This document shows positions 49,736 to 57,645 of a stretch of DNA of 64,000 bases, piece after piece. A program made the translations under genes and the position numbers. The notes under the pieces are model-generated. The model had not been told where the DNA came from and searched no databases. It saw only the letters and a list, made by a program, of their open reading frames with translations. How positions within the stretch are numbered: the stretch's first letter is position 1; the number at the start of each line of letters is the position of its first letter. Origin of the DNA: an uncultured Allorhizobium sp. (GTDB taxonomy: Bacteria > Pseudomonadota > Alphaproteobacteria > Rhizobiales > Rhizobiaceae); the NCBI GenBank assembly GCA_958439205.1, contig OY288189.1:4231001-4295000 (forward strand). Direction: 5' to 3'.

Positions 49736-50082
49736 TCTTCCCGCACTATGGCCACCCAGAGGGAGCCTTCCATCGGTCCAATGATCGTGCAGTCAAAAAT
49801 GCGGGTTCACTTGTGCTCGGGATCCGATCCCTATCGCCGTCCGCATCATGTCTGCAGATTCATCGAACTGCTTCCATGTGAAATACAGACCGGACCAGAA
49901 CCGGTACGACGGGATGGCGTCATGCCCGAAGGAAACTCTGATGCGAGTCCCACTCCGACGTGTCGCCCAATCTTTATGGTTAATTCCTTGCTTGAAGGTT
50001 AATGAAATCTCCACATCAAGCCGCAATCTCTAATATGAGAAAATAATGTTTTAATTTGTCCTGAGAGGCCTTCGGGCTTCGC
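49736..50082. other. Intergenic region between the che operon and the ku-ligD operon
   Basis: This divergent non-coding gap should contain the che promoter. It shows two GGTTAAT stretches (near 49977 and 49998), a CGAGCACAAG sequence (minus strand, near 49808-49817) loosely like the class II boxes, and AT-rich DNA near 50030-50060. No gene is supported here. Confidence 0.5.
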
Positions 50083-50108
50083 GGAACAAAGCCGACGCTT
50101 GCCTCGTT
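50083..50108 (+). promoter_or_regulatory. EcfG/RpoE2-type promoter of ku-ligD
   Basis: GGAAC (50083-50087), 17 bases, then CGTT (50105-50108). It matches the general-stress sigma factor consensus GGAAC-N16/17-CGTT of alphaproteobacteria and lies 27 bases upstream of the ku GTG. Confidence 0.7.
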
Positions 50109-50134
50109 GCGCCGAAAAGCGACAGGAGTGAAGC

Positions 50135-50977
50135 GTGAACGCGAGAGCTATCTGGAAAGGCCACCTTTCGATCGGCGATCTGGGATGCGCGGTGGCACTT
50201 TACTCCGCCGTCAACGGTGCAGAACGCGCCGCGTTCCACATCATCAACCGGGATACCGGACACCGTGTGCGGCGTGAATATGTGGACGGAGACAGCGGGC
50301 GCCCGGTGGACAAGGACGACCTGGTCAAAGGTTACGACACGTCCGAAGGCCAGACCGTGATCCTTGAGCCCGACGAGATCCGCGACGCCGTGCCGGAGAG
50401 CGACAAGCGGCTGGAGCTATCAGCCTTTCTCGCCTGCGACCAGATCGATACGCTTTACCTGGAGCGACCCTATTTCCTGGCGCCGGCCGATCGGCAATCG
50501 GTCGAGGCCTATGAGTTGATCCGCAACACGATGGAAACGCAGAGCGTGGCGGCCATTGCCCGCACCGTCCTGTTCAGGCGTGTCCGCAGCGTACTCATCC
50601 GGCCACAGGGGAAAGGGCTGATCGCCACCACGTTGAACTATGATTACGAAGTGCGCGATCCGGCCGAAAGCTTCGAGGGCATTTCCAAGGTCAAGATCGA
50701 GAAGGAGATGCTCGAGCTCGCGCGCCACATCATCGGCACCAAGATGGGCGAATTCGACCCGGGCCAATACGAGGACCGCTACGAGGCGGCTCTGACCGAA
50801 CTCGTCAAGGCCAAGATCGCCGGCCGCAAGCCGAAGAAATTGCCGAAGCGCAAGGCCGAAAACGTCACGAGCCTTCTCGATGCCCTGCGCAAAAGTGCGG
50901 GCGCTTCTGAGGAGAAAACTCCGGCTAGACGCAAGGCGACGGCCGCGTCCGGTGCGAAGCAGAAGAAGGCCGGCTAA
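50135..50977 (+). CDS. ku: Ku, DNA end-binding protein of NHEJ (first copy)
   Basis: The GTG start with GGAG six bases upstream gives 280 residues. Ku beta-barrel features are RAIWKGHLSIGDLGCAVALY, FHIINRDTGHRVRREYVDG, DDLVKGYDTSEGQTVILEPD, YFLAPADRQSVEAYELIRNT and GTKMGEFDPGQYEDRYEAAL. The Lys/Arg/Ala-rich tail (about 225-280) is typical for DNA and LigD contacts. The homodimer threads onto broken DNA ends and recruits LigD. It is two bases from ligD and carries an EcfG-type promoter. Confidence 0.95.
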   Translation: MNARAIWKGHLSIGDLGCAVALYSAVNGAERAAFHIINRDTGHRVRREYVDGDSGRPVDKDDLVKGYDTSEGQTVILEPDEIRDAVPESDKRLELSAFLACDQIDTLYLERPYFLAPADRQSVEAYELIRNTMETQSVAAIARTVLFRRVRSVLIRPQGKGLIATTLNYDYEVRDPAESFEGISKVKIEKEMLELARHIIGTKMGEFDPGQYEDRYEAALTELVKAKIAGRKPKKLPKRKAENVTSLLDALRKSAGASEEKTPARRKATAASGAKQKKAG

Positions 50978-50979
50978 CG

Positions 50980-53520
50980 ATGTCGCTCTCCGAGTATCGC
51001 CGCAAGCGCGACTTCAAGGCCACACCCGAACCCAAGGCGGCAAAAGCCAAGAACAAGGGCAACAGCTTCGTCATTCAGAAACATGCCGCGCGGCGTCTGC
51101 ACTACGACCTGCGGCTGGAAATGGACGGCGTTCTGAAAAGCTGGGCCGTGACGCGTGGCCCGAGCCTGGTGCCGGGTGAAAAGCGGCTCGCCGTGCATGT
51201 CGAGGATCATCCGCTCGCCTATGGCGACTTCGAAGGCGTGATCCCGCCGGGGCAATACGGATCGGGCGAGGTCATCGTCTGGGACCGCGGCACGTGGGAA
51301 CCGCTGTTCGATGTGCGGAAGGGCTACAAGAAGGGCCATCTCGAATTTTCGCTTGATGGCGAGAAGCTCGGGGGACACTGGCATCTCGTGCGCATGGCCG
51401 GGAAAGAAGGTGAAACGCGCGAGAACTGGCTACTGATCAAGGGAGAGGACGAACTGGCACGAACGCCCGAGGATCCCGATATCGTCGAGGAAATGCCGCT
51501 CTCGGTGAAGAGCGGGCGACCGATCGAGAGCCTGAAGGGTGACGGGAAGGCTGCCGTCTGGAACTCGCGCAAGACTTCCAGCAAAACAGCGAAGACGGCC
51601 GCTGCTGGAAGCGCGTCTGCGAAACCTCAAGATCTCACGCTGAAGGGGGCGAAAGCGGGGAGCCTGCCGGAGTTTCTCTCCCCGGCACTTGCGACGCTGG
51701 TCAAGACGGTCCCCAAGGGAGACCGCTGGCTGCATGAAATCAAGCTGGATGGTTATCGCATCCAGGCCCGGATCGACCATGGCAAGGTGCAGTTGCTGAC
51801 ACGCACGGGGCTGGACTGGACGGATCGCTTCGGGAAACGGCTGGTCTCGGCACTCAAGGCGCTTCCCGTCCAGTCGGCCCTGATCGACGGGGAGATCGTG
51901 GTCGAAAGCGGCAATGGCAGCAGCGACTTCTCGCTTCTCCAGCAGGATCTGAGCGAAGGACGAGACGATCGCTTCACCTACTACGTCTTCGATCTCATGC
52001 ATCTCGACGGTCAGGACCTGACGGTTGCGTCTCTCACCGATCGCAAGGCAGCGCTGGAGCCGCTGATCGCGGAGGCCGGAGACCCCTTGAAGTTTTCCAG
52101 CCATTTCGACGAAAGCGGCGAGCTTGTGCTGAAACACGCCTGCCGCCTCAGCCTCGAAGGTGTGATCTCAAAGGTCGCATCCGCGCCCTATCGGTCTGGT
52201 CGGGGGCGGGACTGGGTGAAATCGAAATGCACGGCCCGCCAGGAACTGGTGATCGGAGGGTATGTCCCCTCCTCCGTCTCTGACCGGGCGATCGGATCGC
52301 TGATCATGGGCGTGAATGAGGCGGATGGCCTGCGCCATGTCGGGCGGGTGGGCACCGGCTACACGCAGAAGCTGGCGCGACAAGTCTTCGACCGGCTTCA
52401 GCCGCTCGTTCGAGAGAAGAGCCCGTTCAAGGACAAGCTGACGGGGACCGAGCGCAAGGATGCCGTCTTCGTCGAGCCGGAAGTGGTGGCGGAGATCGAG
52501 TTTCGCGGCTGGACCGGCGACGCCCATCTGCGCCACGCCTCGTTCCGTGGGCTGCGGGAAGACAAGGCAGCAAGTGACGTCGTGCAGGAGGTGCCGGCTC
52601 CGAGCACGCCGACCAAGAAGGAACAGGCGGCTGCCCAGGCGGCGCGCAGGCGCATCACCCTCACACATCCTAACAGGCTCTACTGGCCAGAAGCGGGTGT
52701 GACCAAGGAGGGACTGGCCGATCACTACGCGCTGGTCTGGCCGCGCATCGCGCCATTCATCGTCGATCGGCCGCTCGCGCTCCTTCGCTGCCCGGAGGGT
52801 CACGAGAAGACCTGCTTCTTCCAGAAGCATGGCTGGCGCGGCATGCGTAAAGAGATCATCACCATCCGTGATCCGAAGGACGACGAGGCATTGGTTGCCA
52901 TTCGCGATCTGGACGGGCTTTTGGCGCTCGTGCAGGGCGCAGCGCTCGAGATCCACCCCTGGGGATCACGCGGCGGAGACCTGGAGAGGCCTGACATGGT
53001 GAACATCGATCTCGATCCCGGTCCTGATGTGACCTGGGAGCGCGTGATCGAGGCGGCTTTCGAGGTACGCCAGCGTTTTACCGATCTCGGGCTTACCGGC
53101 TTCGTCAAGACATCCGGCGGCAAGGGCCTGCATGTCGTCGCACCGCTCAAGCCGAAGGCCCAATGGCCGGAGGTCAAGGCGGCGATGAAGGCGCTGGCGG
53201 AGAGCATGAGTGCCGACAGCCCCGAGGACTATGTTGCGACTATCAGCAAGGCGAAGCGCAAGGGCAAGATCCTGATCGACTATCTGCGCAATGGTCGCGG
53301 GGCAACGGCTGTCGCTCCCTACTCCACGCGCGCCAGGCCGGGCGCGCCGGTGTCCATGCCGCTCTCCTTCGACGAACTCAGCCCTCGTATCCTGCCGAAC
53401 CACTTCACCGTCGGCAATGTGCCTGCGCGGCTTGCCGAAAGCGATGGGGACCCCTGGGAGGATTTCAGAAGCGCGGAGGCACCGTTGGAAGGAAAGGCAA
53501 AGTCCAAGACGCGCCGCTGA
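50980..53520 (+). CDS. ligD: LigD, three-domain NHEJ DNA ligase
   Basis: The 846-residue protein has the order phosphoesterase - ligase - polymerase. The 3'-phosphoesterase domain (about 25-165) has FVIQKHAARRLHYDLRLEM and VHVEDHPLAYGDFEGVIP. The ATP-dependent ligase domain (about 230-530) has the nucleotidyl-lysine K255 in EIKLDGYR and later VKSKCTARQELVIGGY. The primase-like polymerase domain (about 560-835) has NRLYWPEAGVTKEGLADHY, metal ligands D677 and D679 in NIDLDPGP, and KTSGGKGLHVVAPL. It trims, fills and seals double-strand breaks bound by Ku. Its stop is five bases from that of the second ku gene on the other strand. Confidence 0.96.
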   Translation: MSLSEYRRKRDFKATPEPKAAKAKNKGNSFVIQKHAARRLHYDLRLEMDGVLKSWAVTRGPSLVPGEKRLAVHVEDHPLAYGDFEGVIPPGQYGSGEVIVWDRGTWEPLFDVRKGYKKGHLEFSLDGEKLGGHWHLVRMAGKEGETRENWLLIKGEDELARTPEDPDIVEEMPLSVKSGRPIESLKGDGKAAVWNSRKTSSKTAKTAAAGSASAKPQDLTLKGAKAGSLPEFLSPALATLVKTVPKGDRWLHEIKLDGYRIQARIDHGKVQLLTRTGLDWTDRFGKRLVSALKALPVQSALIDGEIVVESGNGSSDFSLLQQDLSEGRDDRFTYYVFDLMHLDGQDLTVASLTDRKAALEPLIAEAGDPLKFSSHFDESGELVLKHACRLSLEGVISKVASAPYRSGRGRDWVKSKCTARQELVIGGYVPSSVSDRAIGSLIMGVNEADGLRHVGRVGTGYTQKLARQVFDRLQPLVREKSPFKDKLTGTERKDAVFVEPEVVAEIEFRGWTGDAHLRHASFRGLREDKAASDVVQEVPAPSTPTKKEQAAAQAARRRITLTHPNRLYWPEAGVTKEGLADHYALVWPRIAPFIVDRPLALLRCPEGHEKTCFFQKHGWRGMRKEIITIRDPKDDEALVAIRDLDGLLALVQGAALEIHPWGSRGGDLERPDMVNIDLDPGPDVTWERVIEAAFEVRQRFTDLGLTGFVKTSGGKGLHVVAPLKPKAQWPEVKAAMKALAESMSADSPEDYVATISKAKRKGKILIDYLRNGRGATAVAPYSTRARPGAPVSMPLSFDELSPRILPNHFTVGNVPARLAESDGDPWEDFRSAEAPLEGKAKSKTRR

Positions 53521-53525
53521 GAGTT

Positions 53526-54335
53526 CTACTTTCTGTGGGCTGGCTTCTTCTCGGACGCGAGGCTGCGGCGCAGAGCCTCCATGATGTCGATCACATTGTC
53601 CTTGCGCTCGGGCTCGGCCGTCTTTTTCGGCTTCGTCCGCTTCGACTTCTTGGTACGGTTTTCGATGATTTCGTGGAGACGCTCCTCGACCGGATCGCGC
53701 ACCAGCTTCGGGTCCCAGTCGCGCTGGCGTGCCTCCACAAGCTTCTTCATCATGGTCTTGGCGCCGGTTGCCGGTGAGGCGTTTTCCGACAGCTTGAAAA
53801 ACGGGGCGGGATCGCGGACTTCATCGCCGTAGCGGAGTGTCCAGACCACCATGCCCTGATCCCTCGGGACGAGGAGAACGGCATGCTCGCGGCGATAGAG
53901 AACGAGACGAGCAATGCCGCCTGTGTCGGTCTTCAGCATGGCTTCGCGAATGACGGCGAAAGCCTCCTCGCTCACCTTGTCGGCCGGTGCGAGGTAGTGG
54001 GGGCTGTCGTACCAGATCCAGCCGATCGAATTGCGCGGGACGAACGTCTCGATGTCGATGGTGCGCGTGCTTTCGAGTGCGACATCCTCCAGCTCTTCGT
54101 CTTCGAATAGGACATAGTCGTCCTCCGCGCGCTCGTAGCCCTTGACCTGGTCCTCGTCGTCGACGGGCTTGCCGGATTCGGAATCGACATAGCGGCTGAC
54201 GACCCGGTTTCCGGTCTTGCGATTGATGTTGTGGAAGCGGAGCTTCGCGCTTTCCGTCACGGCTGGCGTCATCGCGACGCGGCAGGTGACCAGGGACAGC
54301 TTGAGATAGCCTTTCCAGAACGCGCGCTGCGCCAT
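53526..54335 (-). CDS. ku: Ku, DNA end-binding protein of NHEJ (second copy)
   Basis: The start at MAQRAFWKGYL has GAAGGAGAG upstream and gives 269 residues; the open frame continues further upstream without conserved sequence. Ku features are KLSLVTCRVAMTPAV, LRFHNINRKTGNRVVSRYVD, DQVKGYERAEDDYVLFEDEE, YYDSPHYLAPADKV-like sequence and a C-terminal VEERLHEIIENRTKKSKRTK region. It differs clearly from the first Ku and converges on ligD. S. meliloti also has several ku genes with distinct roles. Its promoter looks EcfG-type (54382-54406). Confidence 0.94.
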   Translation of the reverse strand: MAQRAFWKGYLKLSLVTCRVAMTPAVTESAKLRFHNINRKTGNRVVSRYVDSESGKPVDDEDQVKGYERAEDDYVLFEDEELEDVALESTRTIDIETFVPRNSIGWIWYDSPHYLAPADKVSEEAFAVIREAMLKTDTGGIARLVLYRREHAVLLVPRDQGMVVWTLRYGDEVRDPAPFFKLSENASPATGAKTMMKKLVEARQRDWDPKLVRDPVEERLHEIIENRTKKSKRTKPKKTAEPERKDNVIDIMEALRRSLASEKKPAHRK

Positions 54336-54381
54336 GTCTCTCTCCTTCGCGAGGCGGTCCGTCCGCAGCGCTGCCCCGGAA

Positions 54382-54406
54382 AACGCGAGCAGGACGGAAC
54401 TGTTCC
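54382..54406 (-). promoter_or_regulatory. EcfG/RpoE2-type promoter of the second ku gene
   Basis: On the minus strand GGAAC-N16-CGTT is exact, ending 47 bases upstream of the ku ATG. It is divergent to the promoter at 54436-54460. Confidence 0.7.
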
Positions 54407-54435
54407 GAGGAGCGTTCAAATCGGCGGTTGCACCG

Positions 54436-54460
54436 GGAACCGTTTGCCCTTCCTGGCGTT
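54436..54460 (+). promoter_or_regulatory. EcfG/RpoE2-type promoter ahead of the DUF2934 gene and glgA
   Basis: GGAAC (54436-54440), 16 bases, CGTT (54457-54460): an exact match. It faces the DUF2934-like gene at 54624, implying a leader of about 155 bases. Confidence 0.6.
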
Positions 54461-54623
54461 CATCTGATGCCTGTTCCTCTTCAATGATGAACCGGAGGAT
54501 CCGAGGTCGATACGGGGGGGTATCGCAGACAGATCCGACCGGGGAGCCGGCGGGCGCGAGGAGACCGCGCTCGGCGGACGTTTGGGCATGTGGAACAGAA
54601 AGCGGCGACGACGGAGATGTACC

Positions 54624-54887
54624 ATGGCTGAACGAGACTATGACTGGATTGCCCGGCGAGCCTACTCGCTTTGGGAAGAAGAGGGTCGCCCAGATGGTCG
54701 GGACGAAGATCATTGGCAGACCGCTCTGAGCGACTGGGAAACCCTGAATGCTTCAGCGACCGAGACAACGGCAAAGGCCGGCCGGCGTATTGCCGAGGCA
54801 CAGGCATCCGCAGTGCAGGAAGGTCTTGTGATCACAGAGGAGCCGGTTCAACCGGTCCGCAAATCGGCAAGGAGCCGGAAAGGTTGA
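54624..54887 (+). CDS. DUF2934-type small stress protein
   Basis: The 87-residue protein opens MAERDYDWIARRAYSLWEEE and continues GRPDGRDEDHWQTALSDWE. This is the DUF2934 pattern (I..RAY.lWe..GrP.G.d..hW..A). Such proteins are common near stress and carbohydrate genes in rhizobia, and their molecular role is unknown. The ATG follows GGAG. The stop overlaps a TTG that may start glgA, suggesting coupled translation. An EcfG-type promoter lies upstream. Confidence 0.8.
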   Translation: MAERDYDWIARRAYSLWEEEGRPDGRDEDHWQTALSDWETLNASATETTAKAGRRIAEAQASAVQEGLVITEEPVQPVRKSARSRKG

Positions 54888-56467
54888 CGAAGGTGGCCGG
54901 AGTCGATCTTTCCCTAGCCCTGAGCCGAGCGCAATTCATTCAGCGGGTGCGTGATGCCTATCATCGTGAAGATGAGGAGCTTCGCCCCCGCCGCAATTAC
55001 CCGACGCGCGTGCCGTTGCATGTGCTCGCGGTGACCTCGGAAATCTATCCCCTGATCAAGACCGGCGGCCTCGCCGATGTGACCGGCGCGCTTCCGAAGG
55101 CGCTGTCCACCTATGGCATCGAAACCCACACGCTGGTTCCCGGCTATCCGTCCATCCTCGCGCTTGCACGGCTGCACCCGCCGCTGATGGAGTTCGACGA
55201 TCTGCTCGGTGAGAAGGCAACGCTGCGCCACCTGGAGATCGACGGGCTCAGCCTGTTCGTGCTCGATGCGCCGGCGCTTTATGAGCGGCCGGGCGGCCCC
55301 TATGTTGACGAGCACGGTGTCGACCATGCCGACAACTGGAAACGCTTCGCCGTGCTTTCGCTGGCGGGCGCCGAAATTGCGGCTGGCGCGCTTCCCGGCT
55401 GGAAGCCTGACCTGGTGCATACCCATGACTGGCAGTCGGCACTCACCTCCGTTTATCTCCGCCAGATGGGATCTGACGTTCCCGTCGTTCTGACGATCCA
55501 TAATCTCGCTTTTCAAGGCCAGTATTCCGCCTCGCTGCTGCCCTATATCGGCTTGCCGCCGGAGGCCTATTCGGTTGAGCAAATGGAATATTTCGGCGAT
55601 ATCAGCTACCTCAAGGGTGGACTGGTGACGGCCGATCACATCACGGTCGTGAGCCCGACCTATGCGCGGGAGATCCTGTCGCCGACTTTCGGCATGGGCC
55701 TCGACGGTGTGCTGAACGCCCGCATGGACCGGCTCCAGGGTATCGTCAACGGCATCGACAACGAGGTCTGGAATCCGGCCACGGATCCTTATCTGCCGTT
55801 CCGCTACGACATGAAGACGCTGCGCAATAAGAAGAACAACAAGGCCCTCCTGCTCGAGCGCTTTAACCTGGAACCGGGCGACGGCCCCCTGTTCTCGGCT
55901 GTTACTCGCATTACTTGGCAGAAGGGCATGGACATGCTGGCCGAGGTGGCGGACGAGATCTTCCATTGGGGTGGGCGACTTATCGTTCATGGCCAGGGAG
56001 ACCATGACATCGAGGATGCGCTCAAGGCCACCGCCGCCCGCTTCCCGGGCCGCATGGCAGTCTCGATCGGCTTCAACGAGCCGACCGCGCACCTGATCCA
56101 TGGTGGCTCGGATGCCATCATTCAGCCATCGCGGTTTGAGCCTTGTGGCCTAACCCAGCTTTACGGCCTGCGCTACGGATGTGTGCCGGTGGTATCGCGG
56201 ACAGGCGGTCTTTCCGAGACGATCATCGACGCCAATGATGCGGCGATTTCCGCACGCGCGGCAACCGGCTTCCAGTTCCATCCGGTTCGCCCGGAAGGTC
56301 TTCGCCATGCGATCCGGCGTGCGGCCGAGGCCTATGGCGACAAACGCAAATGGGCGCGCCTTCAGTTGCAGGCGATGCGGGCCGACTATTCCTGGGATCG
56401 TAGCGCCGAAAGCTATGCCGAGGTCTATGGTCGGCTCACGGAAGCCGCCGCGGAATTGCGTCACTAA
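54884..56467 (+). CDS. glgA: GlgA, glycogen synthase
   Basis: The 527-residue GT5 enzyme transfers glucose from ADP-glucose to growing alpha-1,4-glucan. The conserved block is EIYPLIKTGGLADVTGALPK, whose KTGGLADV binds ADP-glucose. Others are HTHDWQSALTSVYLRQ, TIHNLAFQGQY and the C-terminal PSRFEPCGLTQLYGLRYG. It has about 40 residues ahead of the usual start. The start is uncertain: TTG at 54884 (GGAG nine bases upstream, overlapping the previous stop as TTGA) or GTG at 54893; no ATG is available near. glgB, glgC and glgP are not next to it, so it stands apart from a glycogen operon, perhaps as a stress-induced second copy. Confidence 0.92.
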   Translation: MTKVAGVDLSLALSRAQFIQRVRDAYHREDEELRPRRNYPTRVPLHVLAVTSEIYPLIKTGGLADVTGALPKALSTYGIETHTLVPGYPSILALARLHPPLMEFDDLLGEKATLRHLEIDGLSLFVLDAPALYERPGGPYVDEHGVDHADNWKRFAVLSLAGAEIAAGALPGWKPDLVHTHDWQSALTSVYLRQMGSDVPVVLTIHNLAFQGQYSASLLPYIGLPPEAYSVEQMEYFGDISYLKGGLVTADHITVVSPTYAREILSPTFGMGLDGVLNARMDRLQGIVNGIDNEVWNPATDPYLPFRYDMKTLRNKKNNKALLLERFNLEPGDGPLFSAVTRITWQKGMDMLAEVADEIFHWGGRLIVHGQGDHDIEDALKATAARFPGRMAVSIGFNEPTAHLIHGGSDAIIQPSRFEPCGLTQLYGLRYGCVPVVSRTGGLSETIIDANDAAISARAATGFQFHPVRPEGLRHAIRRAAEAYGDKRKWARLQLQAMRADYSWDRSAESYAEVYGRLTEAAAELRH

Positions 56468-56494
56468 ACGGACCAAGCGCCAGATAGTCATGAC

Positions 56495-56530
56495 AAAGGG
56501 CCCGGAACTGATCCGGGCCCTTTGTTTGTT
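56495..56530 (+). terminator. Rho-independent terminator after glgA
   Basis: A perfect 12-bp stem AAAGGGCCCGGA/TCCGGGCCCTTT with a five-base loop is followed by TGTTTGTT. It lies 28 bases past the glgA stop. Confidence 0.9.
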
Positions 56531-56579
56531 GCAGGGTGGTTCGTGGGGCACCCTAGCTAGATAAGAGACGCCGTAAGGT

Positions 56580-56858
56580 TCATCTCCAATCGTCCATATG
56601 CTGATCGCCATCCGCGTTGAACCGCTCGCGGGCGGCGATGGTCCGCTCCAGTGCGGCAATGTCCTCGCCGACGGCGGGAACAGGATCATCGGCTATGGCT
56701 TCAAGGACGGCGGGATCGATCGTGCCCGCGCGGATTGCCATGCGCAGGGTTTCCCGCGTCTGGCGCTCCGCCTCCAGTTGCGCAAAGAGCGCGATGATCA
56801 GCCGATCGCGCGGATCGGGAAAGCGGCGCCAGCGTGGCGGGCGCACCGTATCGGGCAT
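56580..56858 (-). CDS. Small hypothetical protein, 92 residues
   Basis: The ATG (MPDTVRPPRWRRFPDPRDRL) has AAGGAG just upstream. The protein is soluble and mostly helical, with LIIALFAQLEAERQTRETLR and IDPAVLEAIADDP followed by LERTIAARERFNADGDQH. It has no recognised family. An EcfG-type promoter lies 41 bases upstream (56899-56923), so it is likely a stress-induced protein. It is divergent from the gene at 56950. Confidence 0.7.
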   Translation of the reverse strand: MPDTVRPPRWRRFPDPRDRLIIALFAQLEAERQTRETLRMAIRAGTIDPAVLEAIADDPVPAVGEDIAALERTIAARERFNADGDQHMDDWR

Positions 56859-56895
56859 GATGCACTCCTTTTTGACAGAAGAAATTACTCCCTGA

Positions 56896-56923
56896 GGAAA
56901 CATTTGGAGCCGCCCAATGTTCC
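56896..56923. promoter_or_regulatory. Bidirectional EcfG-type promoter region
   Basis: Minus strand: GGAAC-N16-TGTT (56923 to 56899), fitting GGAAC-N18-TT. Plus strand: GAAAC-N16-TGTT (56897-56921), one base off. The two overlap almost base for base between two divergent small genes. Confidence 0.5.
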
Positions 56924-56949
56924 CCTCTCGCACCATAGGAGACGGGTTC

Positions 56950-57270
56950 ATGGAAACAGACTTGAAGTCACTGGAGGCAAGGCTCAACGCCCACCGTGAA
57001 ATCCTGATTTCACTGTTGAGCGACATCCTCATCACGCCCGATCAGGCGCCGGAACTGCTACGCAACCTTGAGCAGGAAGTGCTGCTGCGGGACGGCGCCG
57101 AAGATCCTGGCGCCGAGCCCTCCGCCGGCATCGGGCGTGGTCATGAAAAGGGTGAGGCCATTCGCGATATCCTGGAGACGGCGAAGGCACGGGCATCGGC
57201 CCTGCGCCGGGCTTCATCCGATCTCGGCGAACCCAATGGTTTCACCGAGGCGCTGAACAAAAGCGTATGA
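56950..57270 (+). CDS. Small hypothetical protein, 106 residues
   Basis: The ATG (METDLKSLEARLNAHREILI) follows AGGAG. The first half is two helices (LISLLSDILITPDQAPELLR, NLEQEVLLRDG). The second half has an acidic loop, then EAIRDILETAKARASALRRA. It has no signal peptide, membrane segment or known family. It shares a promoter region with the divergent gene at 56580, so both may belong to the stress regulon. Confidence 0.65.
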   Translation: METDLKSLEARLNAHREILISLLSDILITPDQAPELLRNLEQEVLLRDGAEDPGAEPSAGIGRGHEKGEAIRDILETAKARASALRRASSDLGEPNGFTEALNKSV

Positions 57271-57363
57271 TCTGATTGCGGCGGGGAAACGCCCAGCCTC
57301 TCCGCCTAAGAGCGGCCGCTCGCATGCACACGGCCCTCTGAGCGGCACCTGCGGTTATTTGTC

Positions 57364-57585
57364 CTAAGAGTGGTCGCTCACATCGAAATTGGCGTCCCAA
57401 TCCTTCGGCGGGTCCTTCTTGCCGGGCGGCCACTTGTTCACCGTCGCATCTTCGGAACCGGTGATCACAGTCGGCTTGGCGCTGGCGACACCGTCATTTT
57501 TGCCGCCGGCCTGCGTGCCTGCGAACTGGCCTTCGGCATCCTTGTGAATGGGGTCTAGATCTTCATCTCGACGATCTTCAGTCAT
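57364..57585 (-). CDS. Small hydrophilic hypothetical protein, 73 residues
   Basis: From MTEDRRDEDLDPIHKDAEGQ (GGAGG upstream) the protein is very hydrophilic and probably disordered, with AGGKNDGVASAKPTVITGSE and WPPGKKDPPKDWDANF. It has no known family. Such small charged proteins are frequent in alphaproteobacterial general-stress regulons. An EcfG-type promoter (57614-57639) lies 29 bases upstream. Confidence 0.65.
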   Translation of the reverse strand: MTEDRRDEDLDPIHKDAEGQFAGTQAGGKNDGVASAKPTVITGSEDATVNKWPPGKKDPPKDWDANFDVSDHS

Positions 57586-57613
57586 GGCATCTTCCTCCGG
57601 TGATATCGTGGTC

Positions 57614-57639
57614 AACACGACACCGACGCCAAAGGTTCC
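57614..57639 (-). promoter_or_regulatory. EcfG/RpoE2-type promoter of the 73-residue protein gene
   Basis: On the minus strand: GGAAC, 17 bases, TGTT (GGAAC-N19-TT). It lies 29 bases upstream of the ATG at 57585. Confidence 0.55.
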
Positions 57640-57645
57640 GAGCTG

